Counted from the stretch's first letter, positions 50,808-62,136 are shown. The stretch: DNA of 64,000 nt from Pieris napi (GCF_905475465.1 NC_062245.1:8618001-8682000); one strand, 5' to 3'. The notes: generated from the sequence alone by a model not told the origin. Translations and numbers: made by a program.

Positions 50808-51244
50808 ATACGTCCGTTAAGTAAAAGACTTGCCTAACTTTACAAATTAAATTTATTAACTAAATACCTATTTAAAGTAATTGACAGAATTGTGGATTGC
50901 CCTAAAACTTTAAAACATATATCCATACAAGTTCCTGGGTTGGGAGTCGTTTGTACGACGATGTTTTCACATCCCACATCGTCAAACAAACGTTGGCAGA
51001 AACTCTCCAATTAATAGGTTATGTCGCTACCATAATGTATGAGTTTTGATGTATTTCATAGAAGAGTAGACACAGTACCGATAATTCAAATTATTCCAAG
51101 TTTAATAATGCTGATTTTTAAACTTGGAAATGAATAAGGGACAATGTTAATGTCCTGTAAGAAGACACTGTTCTGTTTTTAATTATTTAGCCATTTATAC
51201 CATTTATATACCATTTATAAGTAATTATATAAATGGTAAGCCTC

Positions 51245-51411
51245 ACCTAAAGATCTCCGATCGTACAGTGATATCAAATACAATCCGAAAGAATGCCGAA
51301 ATAATAGAATTGGTAGCCAAGTCCACTGTCCAACGTTATAGGCGGAAAATGAATTCCCATCAAACAATAACCACGTTGGCTAGGGCATCTATAGACAAAA
51401 GTGAATGCTAG
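51245..51411 (+). pseudogene. Possible remnant of a mobile-element protein
   Basis: An open stretch reads KISDRTVISNTIRKNAEIIE, then LVAKSTVQRYRRKMN, ending in a stop at 51409-51411. The SDR ... KS-x-VxRxR pattern is reminiscent of uncharacterised insect transposon-associated proteins. There is no Met start and no flanking coding sequence. Weak. Confidence 0.25.
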
Positions 51412-51860
51412 TGAACTAAGTCGTATTGAAGATTATATTGAAAATTAATTTGTATAGCGTAAAAACAAAATCAAGATGAAATGGGAAGTATTCAACTGAT
51501 TTCTCTAAACTTGTTTGCAAACAAGTGTAGCGGTAACCAAATTCAACTAATCCGTTCCGCTGGCTTTTCCCACGCTTCGTTTTTTGTCTGTCTGTCCACC
51601 AGTTGAGATGTCTTGTTAAATTAAAGCGTTGCATTAAGTTTTGTTAGAGAACGGTCAAAAAATTAATTAAGAAAAATTAACAACTAAGACGAGTTGGAAG
51701 TAATTTACTAAAACTAAGTAATATTGGTACATAAACAAGAATTTCTAGAATACACGTCAAATACTGAAAAATATAATTTTGAAATTTATATTTTTTGCAA
51801 CTGAACTAGTAATCACTGGACTTTTGTAACTTATATATTCCTCTAAGTAATACTACTTAC

Positions 51861-51932
51861 CTTAGAGCTGGCTGTTATTAGAATTTGAACAATTTGAACA
51901 CCTATCAAAACGACTATCCTATACGAGTTCAT
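51861..51932 (-). CDS. Putative first exon with signal-like N-terminus
   Basis: ATG at 51932-51930 opens 24 codons that end with Lys at a strong donor (AAG/GTAAGT) in phase 0. An in-frame TAG lies about a dozen codons upstream, so this Met is the first possible. After Met-Asn-Ser-Tyr-Arg comes a hydrophobic run of Ile, Val, Leu and Gly (about residues 6-19), then Thr-Ala-Ser-Ser, like a signal peptide with a cleavage region. A GC-rich promoter-like island sits 37-113 bases upstream. It could be a third alternative first exon of Traf4 (same strand, phase 0, ending in Lys like the RING exon) or the start of a separate secreted protein nested in the intron. I found no convincing second exon of its own. 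Confidence 0.5.
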
Positions 51933-51968
51933 GAAATATGAATCAAGACAAGTATGAAGGCACTAGAA

Positions 51969-52045
51969 TGCGCGTGCGTCGTCGCACCTTGCGCCGGCTG
52001 CGCGCGCAGCTGCCTCCCTCGCAATCTCTACCACCTTTGCCGCCC
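51969..52045 (-). promoter_or_regulatory. GC-rich promoter-like island upstream of 51932 exon
   Basis: This block contains many CpGs in an otherwise AT-rich region and lies directly upstream of the start codon at 51932. It shares TGGTAGAG and GGCAGC-type words with GC-rich blocks at 34759-34793 and 36819-36868. Promoter function is inferred from position and composition only. Confidence 0.4.
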
Positions 52046-52507
52046 TGATTGTTTCACAGTACATATTTTCAATCTATATTGGCTATTAACATAAAATCTG
52101 CTGTGATTAACAAGAATATATGAATTCTTAAGTTTAGTGAGATAAAAGCACAAGCGCAGGCTAGCGCGGCTTGTTCGCACTGAAACCTGAAAAAGTTTTT
52201 GCCTAAAACGGCCGAAACTGATTTGTAATAGTTATATGATGTAGAGATATATACGTATAAAACTTCCAAGAGTATAAGAATGTATATATTCTAAATAAAC
52301 ATTCATATATGTATTCATGAAAACAGTATTAAAATCCGTTGCGCAGTTTAAAAGTTTTTAGTGTATTTATAAAATACTTCTCCAATATTAAGACAAAGGG
52401 TATTGAAAATTGATGCATTTTGTTATAGTAAGTTTAGTTCAGTCTATTTAAATAATAATAAAAATCTGTAATGTTTTGTGTTGTTAGGAGGAACTAAAGA
52501 GTCTAGT

Positions 52508-52540
52508 TAAAGGTACACTGCCACAGGGACCAAACTTTTT
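52508..52540 (+). repeat. Dispersed repeat, copy 2
   Basis: AAAGGTACACTGCCACAGGG followed by ACCAAACTT, the partner of the copy at 33861. An A/T-rich stretch able to fold back follows (52545-52621). Confidence 0.55.
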
Positions 52541-53079
52541 AAATTTGTTTTAATTTTCATTTTATTTATTTTTAATTATTTTTATTATTACTTTAATAAA
52601 AAAAATAAAAATAAAAAAAAAGAGTCTAGAATATTTAAGGCCTCTTTGAAATTATATTATCTCGTTATTAATGTTTTAAGTAGGCAATAATAATGTAATT
52701 AGATACAAGAGATATATAATGTAAAGGAAAGGCCCATTTCTTTGAAATGTTTCTCGGATTATATCAAGATTGAAGCAAGTTAGTGATTATATAGTCAGTA
52801 GGATGTGAACAAATCAGTTTAAATCAAAATTCAAGTAAATTATTCATTAGAGTCGGGGCAGACAGGCGTCAGGTCACATGAATCTTGTAACAGTGTTGAA
52901 AATAAAACATTCATTTCTTTTTTGTATTCTCTTTAAATACTAAACTCTCTTTACTAGACTGATGGTAATCAATATAGATACATATATAAATTATCAGCAT
53001 TTTTGTTTCATCATTCGGACATATACAACTTTAACATATTTGGAAAATATATTTATTAACAAAAATTATATATAATAAC

Positions 53080-53640
53080 TCAAACTCAAACTCACTATAT
53101 CTTTATTCATGTAGGTAAGTACACTTATGAATTGTCAGAAAGTAGTTAAATAAATTGTAAATTTACATTAACTATAATAACAAACAATTACACTGAAAAT
53201 ATAGCCAGAGATAGGTTACATAATATTTAACTACAAAAAGTTTCAAAAATTTACAAAAGGAAACAAAGAAAAAAAATATTGAATACATTTAACTAAGTGG
53301 TACCTAATTTGGCTGTGTTGTGTGATGGTGTAAAAGTGAGCGTAAGTACGCGAAGGTGCGTATGTGGGGTATGCTCATGATGCAGGTCATTTTGCGCTAT
53401 GGATATTCTTAATACTCCTTTTAACCATATTCCGCGATATCTTAAACATGCCAATTCTTAAATATTGGTCGTTGTATGTCCTGGCTACACGATACAAAAC
53501 TGAGTTTTTTGCATAGTTAGTGTTGATGTGAGGAAAATGTGAGGAACATGAACATATGATACACCTTACTGCGTGTATTGCTTTTTGACATAAGAATTCA
53601 GTAATAATATAACATTCTTGCTCTATTCGTCATAATTATG
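53080..53640 (-). pseudogene. Non-LTR retrotransposon 3' end
   Basis: The frame 53518-53397 on the - strand encodes NYAKNSVLYRVARTYNDQY and onward to TGA, typical of a LINE ORF C-terminus. The 3' UTR follows to 53090, ending in CTCAAA repeats (TTTGAG on the transcript strand) and containing a block also present at 20800-20955. It is 5'-truncated. Confidence 0.65.
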
Positions 53641-54184
53641 ACTGTATGGGGAATTAAGGCTCAATATGTCTAATTCAATTTTCTTATAACATACATTAGT
53701 TTCACCATTGAAGGAGCACGCATTTGAGAGGAGCAGTCTCCATTGAGATTTTGCTCTGAACGCCTAACAGCTCTCAACACATCTGCTCATAGTCTAGCTG
53801 ACTGATTGCAAGATAAAGACTTATATAAAAAAAAAAGTTTCACCATTAAATATGAGGGATTATTTGTCCAATGAAACCATTTTATTTTCACCGAGTTCCC
53901 AACCCAGGACTACTCACAATACGCATAGGTTTCACTGAGCATCGACCATCAGAGCATCGGTTATCCAAAATTGTACAAATCCGAGCTTTATATTAAATTT
54001 GGTTCAAATGTAATCCCGTTGATGTCTTCTATATGGCTGTGCACGTTGTACGTAAATCAATGAAAGATAATAATTTAATAGCATCTAACTACTTATAAAG
54101 GCTTATCATCTACGCGAAATATTAGAAAGTGCGGATTAATAAATAAATGTACTGAGTAAATAGCAAACCCAAAGACCATTGAAG

Positions 54185-54372
54185 GTTGAGAGAATGTGAG
54201 GAGATCGGAGTGTTAAAAAAGCTTATCTCGGTAACCAACCGGCCGCTGATGGTCGTCCAAAGATGGAAAAAGATCTACTCTATCTTCAAGTGCACCATTG
54301 ACAAAGATGGCGTACTTTAGTTTCGGGGACCAAGGCTCTCTTTGGGTCGCTGTTCCAGCAGAGTTAGTTAAT
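54185..54372 (+). pseudogene. Non-LTR retrotransposon C-terminal fragment
   Basis: QRWRTLVSGTKALFGSLFQQ ending in TAG at 54364-54366 matches the WKFL-x-x-EAKTLFGSQSQR tail at 49520-49985. A decayed GRPK precedes it. The 5' part is lost. Confidence 0.6.
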
Positions 54373-54385
54373 TTAAAAAAAAGGG

Positions 54386-54747
54386 TGCGTGTACTTATGT
54401 ACGCGCGTAAGAAGTTATACTTCTTTGGCATTATTAAAAATAGTTTTTGATTGCATGCAAATAATTAATTACAATTAAATAATCAAAGACTGGAAAAGGT
54501 GTCATTAGAGTCAATAAAGTTCAGTTTACATTTGAAAAATAAAATAAATAAATATTTATTATTATTCTCTTACATTAAGTGTAACATAAATTCTATTATT
54601 ATTCGAATGTTGTTTTTAAATTATGTCCAATGCCGTAGCATCTTCCGTGGGCAACATCATTCTGTTAATTTTGTGTCACGGTGCGCGCGCATCGTAAAAT
54701 TTCACTCTCATCAATTTTTCATAACGCGCCTAAAGAAGTATAACTTC
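54386..54747. mobile_element. MITE with GAAGTTATACTTC-type termini (copy 1)
   Basis: GAAGTTATACTTCTTT at 54411 is the inverse of AAAGAAGTATAACTTC ending 54747. A GTACTTATGTACGCGCGTAA block precedes the left terminus. The interior shares GCGCGC-ATCGTAAAA-TTTCACTC with the copy at 55266. Confidence 0.65.
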
Positions 54748-55265
54748 AAAAATACATCGTTTTATCCCAAAAACAGAAAATAATAATAAGTAACAAAAAA
54801 TACAAATAAAAATAGTTAAGTTACATAATATTTCACAATTTGGGAAATCTTATGTAATACGGCTTCGTACTGTGAGACCGCAATTAAACCATCGTTCAAC
54901 GTTAGCTTCGTCATATGAAACACTACATATCAATGTAACAGATATATTTTGTTGTACCGTAACGCAATGACCACAACTTTGACCTATAGATGATTCACGT
55001 CGATTTGTTCGTCTGTCCGTGCTAAGCCGACAGAGGAATTCAACTGTAACATTCTTATACGTTATTGTTTCGTGTGAAGTGATCTTTATGGGTACTAATA
55101 AATTATGATAATAAAAATTTGTATAAGGTATAAATGTCCTAAGATTTATAAATAACGATTTAATGTACTTCATGGTTTATTATGAAGAATCGAAACAATG
55201 ATGCCGTTAACCAACTTTTATAGGGTTTATTTATTTTAAAAAGAACACACAACATACAAAAAACG

Positions 55266-55498
55266 TGTGTGTACTTATGTACACGCGTTAGAAGTTATAC
55301 TTTTTTGGCGAAACAAGATAAAAATCTTTTCAAAAATTTCATTCTACGTCTGTAGAAAAAACGACACTAACAATATAAAAAACTAAAATGTTGACTATAG
55401 CTCACTCCACGGTGTCGGTTTTTGTGACGGTGTGCGCGCTCATCGTAAAAATTTACTCACATCATTTTTCCCTAACGCGCTAAAAGAAGTATAACTTC
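55266..55498. mobile_element. MITE with GAAGTTATACTTC-type termini (copy 2)
   Basis: It has the same left block (GTACTTATGTACACGCGTTA), the same termini (55291 and 55498) and the same GTGCGCGCTCATCGTAAAA interior as copy 1, about 0.8 kb away in the same orientation. The interior is shorter. Confidence 0.65.
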
Positions 55499-56299
55499 GA
55501 CAAGTGGCACATCATTTAATAGAAACATTACAATTATAAAAGAGAAAAGAAATAATACCATACAAATAAATGACAATAATCTAGAATTTAAAAACAAATA
55601 TCTAATATGCAATTTAAATAATGTTACATTTCTTGTGACGTAACAATTGCTATTTAGAATAAATATCATGGTGAACACAAACAAATCAACATATTACAAT
55701 TAAAAAGAAGTACATGTATATTGTATATATTGTTATATTAAGACATATGATATCATAATTAATTTCATAAATTCTTGCGCAATATAACCAGAAAATTAAA
55801 ATAATTAGATGGGCAAAAATTGCGGCCCAGTCGCTATTAAGTGATCTCTTGCAATCCATCAAAAACAAAAACATCAAAGTCATTATAAAACTAAATCGTT
55901 TTCCTTTATATCTAATCATTATTAGCTTATCTTTCCGATTCCAGTACGATTTTTTATGTTTAAAGGTTCAAATATCCCTTACACAAGATTGAAAAATGTC
56001 ATTTCCCGACTAGGTAGTAGATATTTTTACGATCTATTAATATAACTTAATTGTACTGTTCGAAATAAAATGTCTTAAAGCTAAATACAATGTAAGTAGT
56101 AATGTCATTAATGTTCTTTATCTCCAAATATGTTTAAACATTGCATCATATCGGTACCACAGCCACAAAGGCTCGGTGTGACTTTTGTGGACGCGGTCAA
56201 ACATGATAGCGGTGTTTATGAAGATCATGAGATTAGCTTCTATTTTAATTGTGTTATATTTCGTCATATTTACCGTTCTATGTTTGACAATACTTGGCG

Positions 56300-56465
56300 A
56301 TTAAAAGAAAGCGGAAAGTTTCTTGCCAGTACTTCTTACCCGCTCTACGCCCTTGACTTGCGAACTGGTAGTAAATGTAAATTTACAATTAATTTAACTT
56401 CTTTCTGACAATTCATAAGTGTACTTGTTTACCTACATGAATAAAGATATTTTGAGTTTGAGTTA
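56300..56465 (+). mobile_element. Repeat 3' end with TTTGAG tail
   Basis: GTTTCTTGCCAGTACTTCTT, CCGCTCTACGCCCTTGACTT, AACTGGTAGTAAATGTAAAT, and the end TACATGAATAAAGATATTTT followed by GAGTTTGAG. Related copies are at 56850 and 43195. It is probably the 3' end of a LINE or a derived SINE. Confidence 0.6.
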
Positions 56466-56518
56466 TACAAACTCTTCAAACTATAGTAATGAACAACTGA
56501 CCATAATAGAGTTTATAA

Positions 56519-56695
56519 CAGGGGGCAAACGGGCAGGAGGCTCACGTGATGTTAAGTGTTACCGCCGCCCTTGGACACTCACATTGCCATTAGCTCGCGT
56601 GCGTTGCCGACCTTTTAACAATTGTTACGCTATTTTCTTGAAGTTGAATTGGTTCGGAAATACATCGGTGGGCAGCTTTAGTATATTATTATAAT
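56519..56695 (+). mobile_element. Lepidopteran interspersed repeat (GTTCGGAAA family)
   Basis: AGGAGGCTCACGTGATGTTA, TTACCGCCGCCCTTGGACAC and AATTGGTTCGGAAATACATC match the copy at 46190. It is truncated at the 3' side. Confidence 0.7.
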
Positions 56696-56844
56696 ACATA
56701 TTATGTATTGTCTTCTATGTTTATGAGCCATTTAGTAATGTATAATTACTGCGGCTCATTATATCCGTTAGTCTTAGAAAATTGTTTAGTTAAGAACTAA
56801 AACGTCTATATATTTACAATGCCATTACAAGGGGTTAATATTTA

Positions 56845-56985
56845 TTGCCAGTTATTCTCTTCCGTTCTTGAGAACTGGCATGTAAAATTAGAAGCATTTA
56901 ATGTATATTTCTTTTTTGACGTTCGTAAGTGTACATTGTGTTACCTATATGAATAAATGATTTTTGACTTTGACTTTGAATATCC
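56845..56985 (+). mobile_element. Repeat 3' end with TTTGAC tail
   Basis: TTGCCAGTTATTCTCTTCCG, GAGAACTGGCATGTAAAAT and CCTATATGAATAAATGATTT, followed by TTTGACTTTGAC, a diverged relative of the repeat at 56300. Confidence 0.55.
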
Positions 56986-56999
56986 TGGATTAATACGTG

Positions 57000-58429
57000 G
57001 TCAAATAATCATTATCCAGCCGGAAGGGTAGTAACAAGCTTGCTTACAAAATGGTTATTGTTCTTGTATGTAAACGTGTCTATGTCCCATAAAAGTTCTT
57101 AGGACTCACATAAAAACTGAATCTAATGATTTAATTATAAAAGATTGTCAAGTCCCTAATTAATTGTAATATCATCGAGGTATATTTTTTTCCTTTGTGT
57201 TTGCTGTATAAAGCCTGTTATCATCATTAAATCTTGAATTTTTTCCTTATCTACCAACGTATAAGTGTGCCGAGCGTTGGCAAGCTTTTGGAAATAAATA
57301 CATATTATTAATTGATTTCAATCATACGCTGACGTTAACAATATTTATGAGAAACTGTAAGCTATTGGAATGCTTTTATTCATAATACCCTGATTTTAAT
57401 ATCCTTAGAACCACGTTCTTTCACGTCTTCTATTGTTTCCAGCTACTTTACATTAAAAAAGACCCCATAATATTATGGGGACCGTGAATATGGTCAAATT
57501 GGATCCTTTCAATGGAGGTCACTGAACTATCTCATGCCAGATTAATCTCTAATTTAAACATTTAACAAAAGATTAAGTGTTAGGACGTTTACGCACTGTG
57601 CAATGAACTTAAATTGTGTATCGTCACTACAAATCACGGTTTTTACGACTTCTTTAATATAGAAATACCTTTTTTGTGTTTAAAATATTTAGTTTTTCTG
57701 TACAGTAAATTAATGTGATAATAATTGCTAAACGAAATTCATGCCAAAATAGTAAAGTAATGCACCCACGTGTTGTAGGGTGTTGGATATGAACTGCCCG
57801 ACTGACTTTATTTGCTAGATTTTCGGAAGTATCGACCATGTTTAAATAATTGCTGTTATTATTAGAGGTGCCATATCAATGGTATAGCCAGAAAATACAA
57901 TTACCGATTACTTCGGTAATTATAGCTTAATCGTATAGCAACACCTGTGATTTTTTTAACGGTCCCCTGTCATAGTGTCCAGGGACTTTTTCTCTATCTA
58001 TTATCTTTTCTTTTTCTGTTATTTTTTCCTCATCTTGTATCTTCCTTAATAAATAGTACATAGCTCATGTTGCGCATCTCGCGAGACAGTTTGTCCCAGC
58101 CACATCGGTAATATTATCTACAATATTCATGGGCGAGCCGGGGCACCCGTATTTATCCGCTGCGCAGTGTGTAAGCGAGCAGTCCACAAATATTTGGGAG
58201 ATATGATAACATCTGTCTTGCCTTCGTGATCTAAGGGCAATCTATTATAACTGAATGCACTCTCTATGACATTTGTCTTCAATAGATGCCTCTGATGGCC
58301 TTTGTAATGATGGCATTAAAATTTATATATGTAATGCGTTGGGAAGGTTAGGTTTTATTATGTTTAGTAAAAAAAAAAAAACATATATTTGGGAGGAACT
58401 TTGGTTATATTTTGTGCTATCATAGCATA
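57000..58429. other. Intronic DNA with an unassigned GC-richer island
   Basis: 58080-58260 is GC-richer. On the - strand it reads EGKTDVIISPKYLWTARLHT and on to INTGAPARP before a stop, which looks like a decayed mobile-element frame. The remainder is featureless. Confidence 0.35.
57463..57480. repeat. Perfect 18-bp palindrome
   Basis: CCCCATAATATTATGGGG reads identically on both strands with no spacer. Confidence 0.8.
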
Positions 58430-58625
58430 TAATAGTGGCGCTACAGCCTTTTATGTCTGGACCTTGGATTTCTGTATCCGTTTAGTTAGTTTTTTTTTTC
58501 TAATACGCAAATATATAGCTTCTATGACTGATACACACCGTCGACTTTATGGGTATAAGGCATGCTTTCCTCACGATGTTTTACTATGGTACATTGGTGA
58601 ACTCCCGGGGTGCGTATATACAACC
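58430..58625 (-). mobile_element. SINE family B, 5'-truncated, diverged
   Basis: GTGGCGCTACAGCC, CGTCGACTTTATGGGT and TCCTCACGATGTTTTACT identify an inverted family B copy. The tRNA-like head is lost or unrecognisable. The overlapping 98-codon frame on the + strand is repeat-derived. Confidence 0.7.
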
Positions 58626-59304
58626 TTAGGCCAACATAGCATTATCTCAACCATTGCAGATATAAAAATCTTTGGAGTATTATGATGATTGCGACACGCT
58701 TGCCTACATTACTGTTATTTACTTAATTATTTCGTATTGAATTTAATAATATTAACTTAAATTTACTATTATTTATTATTATCTTACGCTTAAAAGATAA
58801 AAGTAGGTATAGTTACCGTAGCGCTTGTAGTTATAATTTTATCTTTCAGTCCTGTCGTTTAGATGCATTTTTTATACGTTATTTATTACAAAAATAATAT
58901 ACTGAAGCAAAAGTATTTAAACCTAAAACACGAAACAAACAATGAAATAATTATACAATAAAACGTTTACCCTTTTACGAAACAAGATATTTTAAAAAAT
59001 TTCACGCACCGTTGAAAAACAAGGGTTCAATAGTTCAAATAAAAACTAGACATCATTGAATTTGAATTTCTAATGGCCGGATTTCGTATCACATTACTAT
59101 TGTGCTGTGTATAATAGTTACCCTTAGATAGGTCTAAGATTCCCATAGAATTTGGGAAAGATAAACACGTTTTGATGAGTGAGAAACCTCAATTCACTAA
59201 TTAAATATATATCTACTATTTTATTTGCAGGTATTACATTTTCGCCACACCTAGTAGATTGTGAGGACCAAACCAATTAGCCATTAGACCATATCACGTG
59301 GTGC

Positions 59305-59590
59305 TTATTAGGCTTGGCTTAAAGAGCTTGCGAGTGCCTTGCCAGTTAAAGAGTTGGTAAGATCTTCTCTTGAAGGGCCCTAAGTCGAGTTGGTTCGGAA
59401 ATACTTTAGTGGGCAGCTGGTTCTATATAGTATAGGCGCGGCAAAAACTTCCTCAGAAAACGCTCAGTTGTGAAATGAAGGACGTCGAGGTGATACGGGT
59501 GTTATTTCGAATGTCTCGGCGTCCGATGATGAAACTCAGCTGCAGGTATTAATCCGAACAACTCCTCTAAAGAAGCGGTGAAAAGATATT
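59305..59590 (+). mobile_element. Lepidopteran interspersed repeat (GTTCGGAAA family)
   Basis: Begins near CTTGCGAGTGCCTTGCC. It contains AAGTCGAGTTGGTTCGGAAA, GCGGCAAAAACTTCCTC and CAGTTGTGAAATGAAGGACG. This copy covers the downstream part of the family. Confidence 0.7.
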
Positions 59591-60143
59591 TCGACCATCA
59601 TTTCACAAACCATTTTTGGACTCCGACATACGACTCCGACATTACAGGTGGTATTTGTCTAGTAGTTCTACATTAGATATCAGGCCATTTTAGGCTTCTG
59701 CGGACTAAAGTAAATGTGTTACTTCTTTTTATTACAATTTATCGCAATACCCGTCTACTTTCTAACGTTTCGTGGCCATGATTTTTCCTTCAACCAACAC
59801 GCCGTTTATGGATTTGCCATTAATTAATTGAAGAAGGTAGTAGAGGTCATGGCGCAACACGTGACCGAAAAATACATACTACTTTTTGGTGAGTACTAAC
59901 AAACTTACCAAATAGTAGTAGATTGTCTCGAAACCCAAATGCACTAAGTACGTTGCTTAGTATGTTACTTAATAATGTTTTATGTAATTAAAGCACAATT
60001 AGTGCCTACCAAACTGGACAATTATAGAATTGGATATCACCAGGATACAGATCTCACTACTTTGATAAGTGAAACGATTCAGTAGCCTATAACATTAGTC
60101 TATCAAGTTCCCACTTTACGCCTCACTGCACACAACTAACATG
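59591..60143. other. Intronic DNA, nothing recognised
   Basis: No repeat or exon recognised between the repeat ending near 59590 and the MITE at 60144. Confidence 0.4.
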
Positions 60144-60372
60144 ATTATTTTTCCGACCCAAATATCGGCCAATAGAATTGCACCATTCGACGTCACGTGG
60201 TACAACCTACATGGTATTATACTGACAATTTTTTGTGAAAATTTTCTCTGGTCGTTGCTTCAAGAAAAGTATTAAGTAGTTGTTTTATTCATTATGAAAT
60301 TCTTATTTGTTAACTGTACATTTCGTCTCATGGTGCAATTCTATTGGCCGACATTTGGGTCGGAAAAATAAT
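60144..60372. mobile_element. MITE with 43-bp inverted termini
   Basis: 60144-60186 and 60330-60372 are inverted repeats differing at very few positions (ATTATTTTTCCGACCCAAAT ... complement). The interior is AT-rich and non-coding. It directly abuts the hairpin element at 60380. Confidence 0.75.
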
Positions 60373-60379
60373 CCCCCGA

Positions 60380-60540
60380 ATACCACACGAGCTTCAAAAT
60401 TATCGGGCATTTCCCTCAAGGTTCCCTGCAAACAAATATAGTCGTCATGACGACTTATAGTCGTCATGACGACTATATTAATTGTTTGCAACGAACCTAT
60501 CGGGAAATACCCGATAATTTTGAAGCTCGTGTGGTATTAT
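60380..60540. mobile_element. Foldback element with tandem palindromic core
   Basis: Arms beginning ATACCACACGAGCTTCAAAA (60380) and ending with the complement at 60540 enclose a core in which the palindrome GTCGTCATGACGAC occurs twice. The whole unit can fold on itself. The 62-codon frame on the - strand is part of it. Confidence 0.75.
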
Positions 60541-61086
60541 AAGTGATTATATGACACACGGGCTCGCCAATATAAACTCACCATGTAAATTTCTCTTACA
60601 TTATTCTTAGACTCAAGAAGCAGTTCACAAACACATATAAATAGAGTCACAGAGTCAACACAAATAATAATCACTTTATAAGATTTTAAGGATAAAACTC
60701 TTTTTGTTAGAGGAGAAAAGAGTCATGCGTTATATGTTACTAAAATTCTGACTAGGAGAGCGTAAGACTACAATTTAATATTTATACACAGACTCAAAAT
60801 TAATATTTTGGAAAAGAAATGTATGATATTATAAGTAGTTTTACTTACGTAATGTATTGGAGGCATTATTTAACAAATACTAAAAAAATATATCAAAAAG
60901 AATTTAAACAATACTTTTAGGGACTACAACTAAATTATATTAACAATTATGTAAAGTCTGTATGTGGATGTATGTCTCTATATACGTATATCGTTCAATA
61001 AAAGTATTATTCAAAAGGCGGAAATTAGAGTGTCATTTGTAGTGTCCCTGTACAATAATAAAAACACGTAAGTATACAAAAAGCTT

Positions 61087-61380
61087 AAGCAGTGTAGGCC
61101 TAGTGGGTTCAGCGTCCGACTATGAGAGTCTACCCTGAGGTCGTAGGTTCGTTCCTCGATCAATGGATATTTTTTTACTTCATCTAATTTTCTATGCGCA
61201 CATAGACTTCTGTCTAAAAGATTAGCTCGAACGGTGAAGGAAAACATCGTGAGGAAACCGGCTTGCCTTAGACCCAAAAAGTCGACGGCATGTATTAGGC
61301 ACAGGAAGCTGATGATCATGAAACAGATACAAAAATCTGATGCCCAGATTTAAAAAGGTTGTAGCCACTGATTTAGTTAT
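61087..61380 (+). mobile_element. SINE family B
   Basis: A full-length copy with head (GTAGGCCTAGTGGGTTCAGC, GTCGTAGGTTCGTTCC) and an intact body. The antisense 102-codon frame over it is not a gene. Confidence 0.85.
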
Positions 61381-61811
61381 TCAAGTATACTAAAAAAACA
61401 ATGTTAAAACTTAGAAAATGTTAAATATAACTAATACAAAAGAATTACAAGTTTACATCGTATTATGACAATGTGCAGCTGACTTGATCTAGCGACACTC
61501 AAAACCGGTACTAAATTGTTGAACAAGTTAGCATTGCAAGGACGCTTGTGCCCGAGGTGACTGACACGTTGCGTGCCAAAAGACTACATTAAACTAACTA
61601 TTGGTTAATGGAGATAATCACCGATTGGCTGTGCGTTACGGGTGCAAAGCGTGGATGATCAGATTTTTGGTAATTGTGCGCGTGAAGGTCTTTGAAGGCT
61701 ATTTGATTCACGTGTAATCTGCGCATATGACGTGGTGAAATATTTCTCAATTTTTTTTTTAAGAATGACTACATGATTAGTTCGAAGTAATTAGATCGCT
61801 AGATCTACTTA

Positions 61812-62136
61812 TCTATACTTATATTATAAAGAGGAAACATTTGTGTTTTTGCATGTATCTTTGTAATGTTTTCACACAAAAAGTACTAGACCGATTTAAA
61901 AAATTATTTCACCATTAGAAAGCTGCATCTTAACTTACTGACATAGACTATATTACAGTCTCAAAAAAGGGATCCCTAGCAAAATGGAATCGAAGCAAAG
62001 AAGTAATTAAAAACTAAGAAAACGAAGTAAAATAAAACTTTTATGATAACAAAAATATATCTATAGTCCGACTTAGTAGACTTTCCACTACCACAAGATC
62101 GGTATCTACGCGAGTGGAACCGCGGGGGAGTGCTAG
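61812..62136 (+). mobile_element. Non-autonomous Helitron
   Basis: It begins TCTATACTTATATTATAAAG after an A and ends CCGCGGGGGAGTGCTAG before a T. Both match Helitron ends, including the GC-rich hairpin remnant close to the 3' CTAG. The interior is AT-rich without coding sequence. Confidence 0.78.

Noticed and set aside
55472..55919. Two hydrophobic frames on the - strand (70 and 77 codons)
   Set aside because: Phe/Leu/Ile-rich translations are expected from AT-rich DNA; no start context, splice site or family support, and the first overlaps a MITE terminus.
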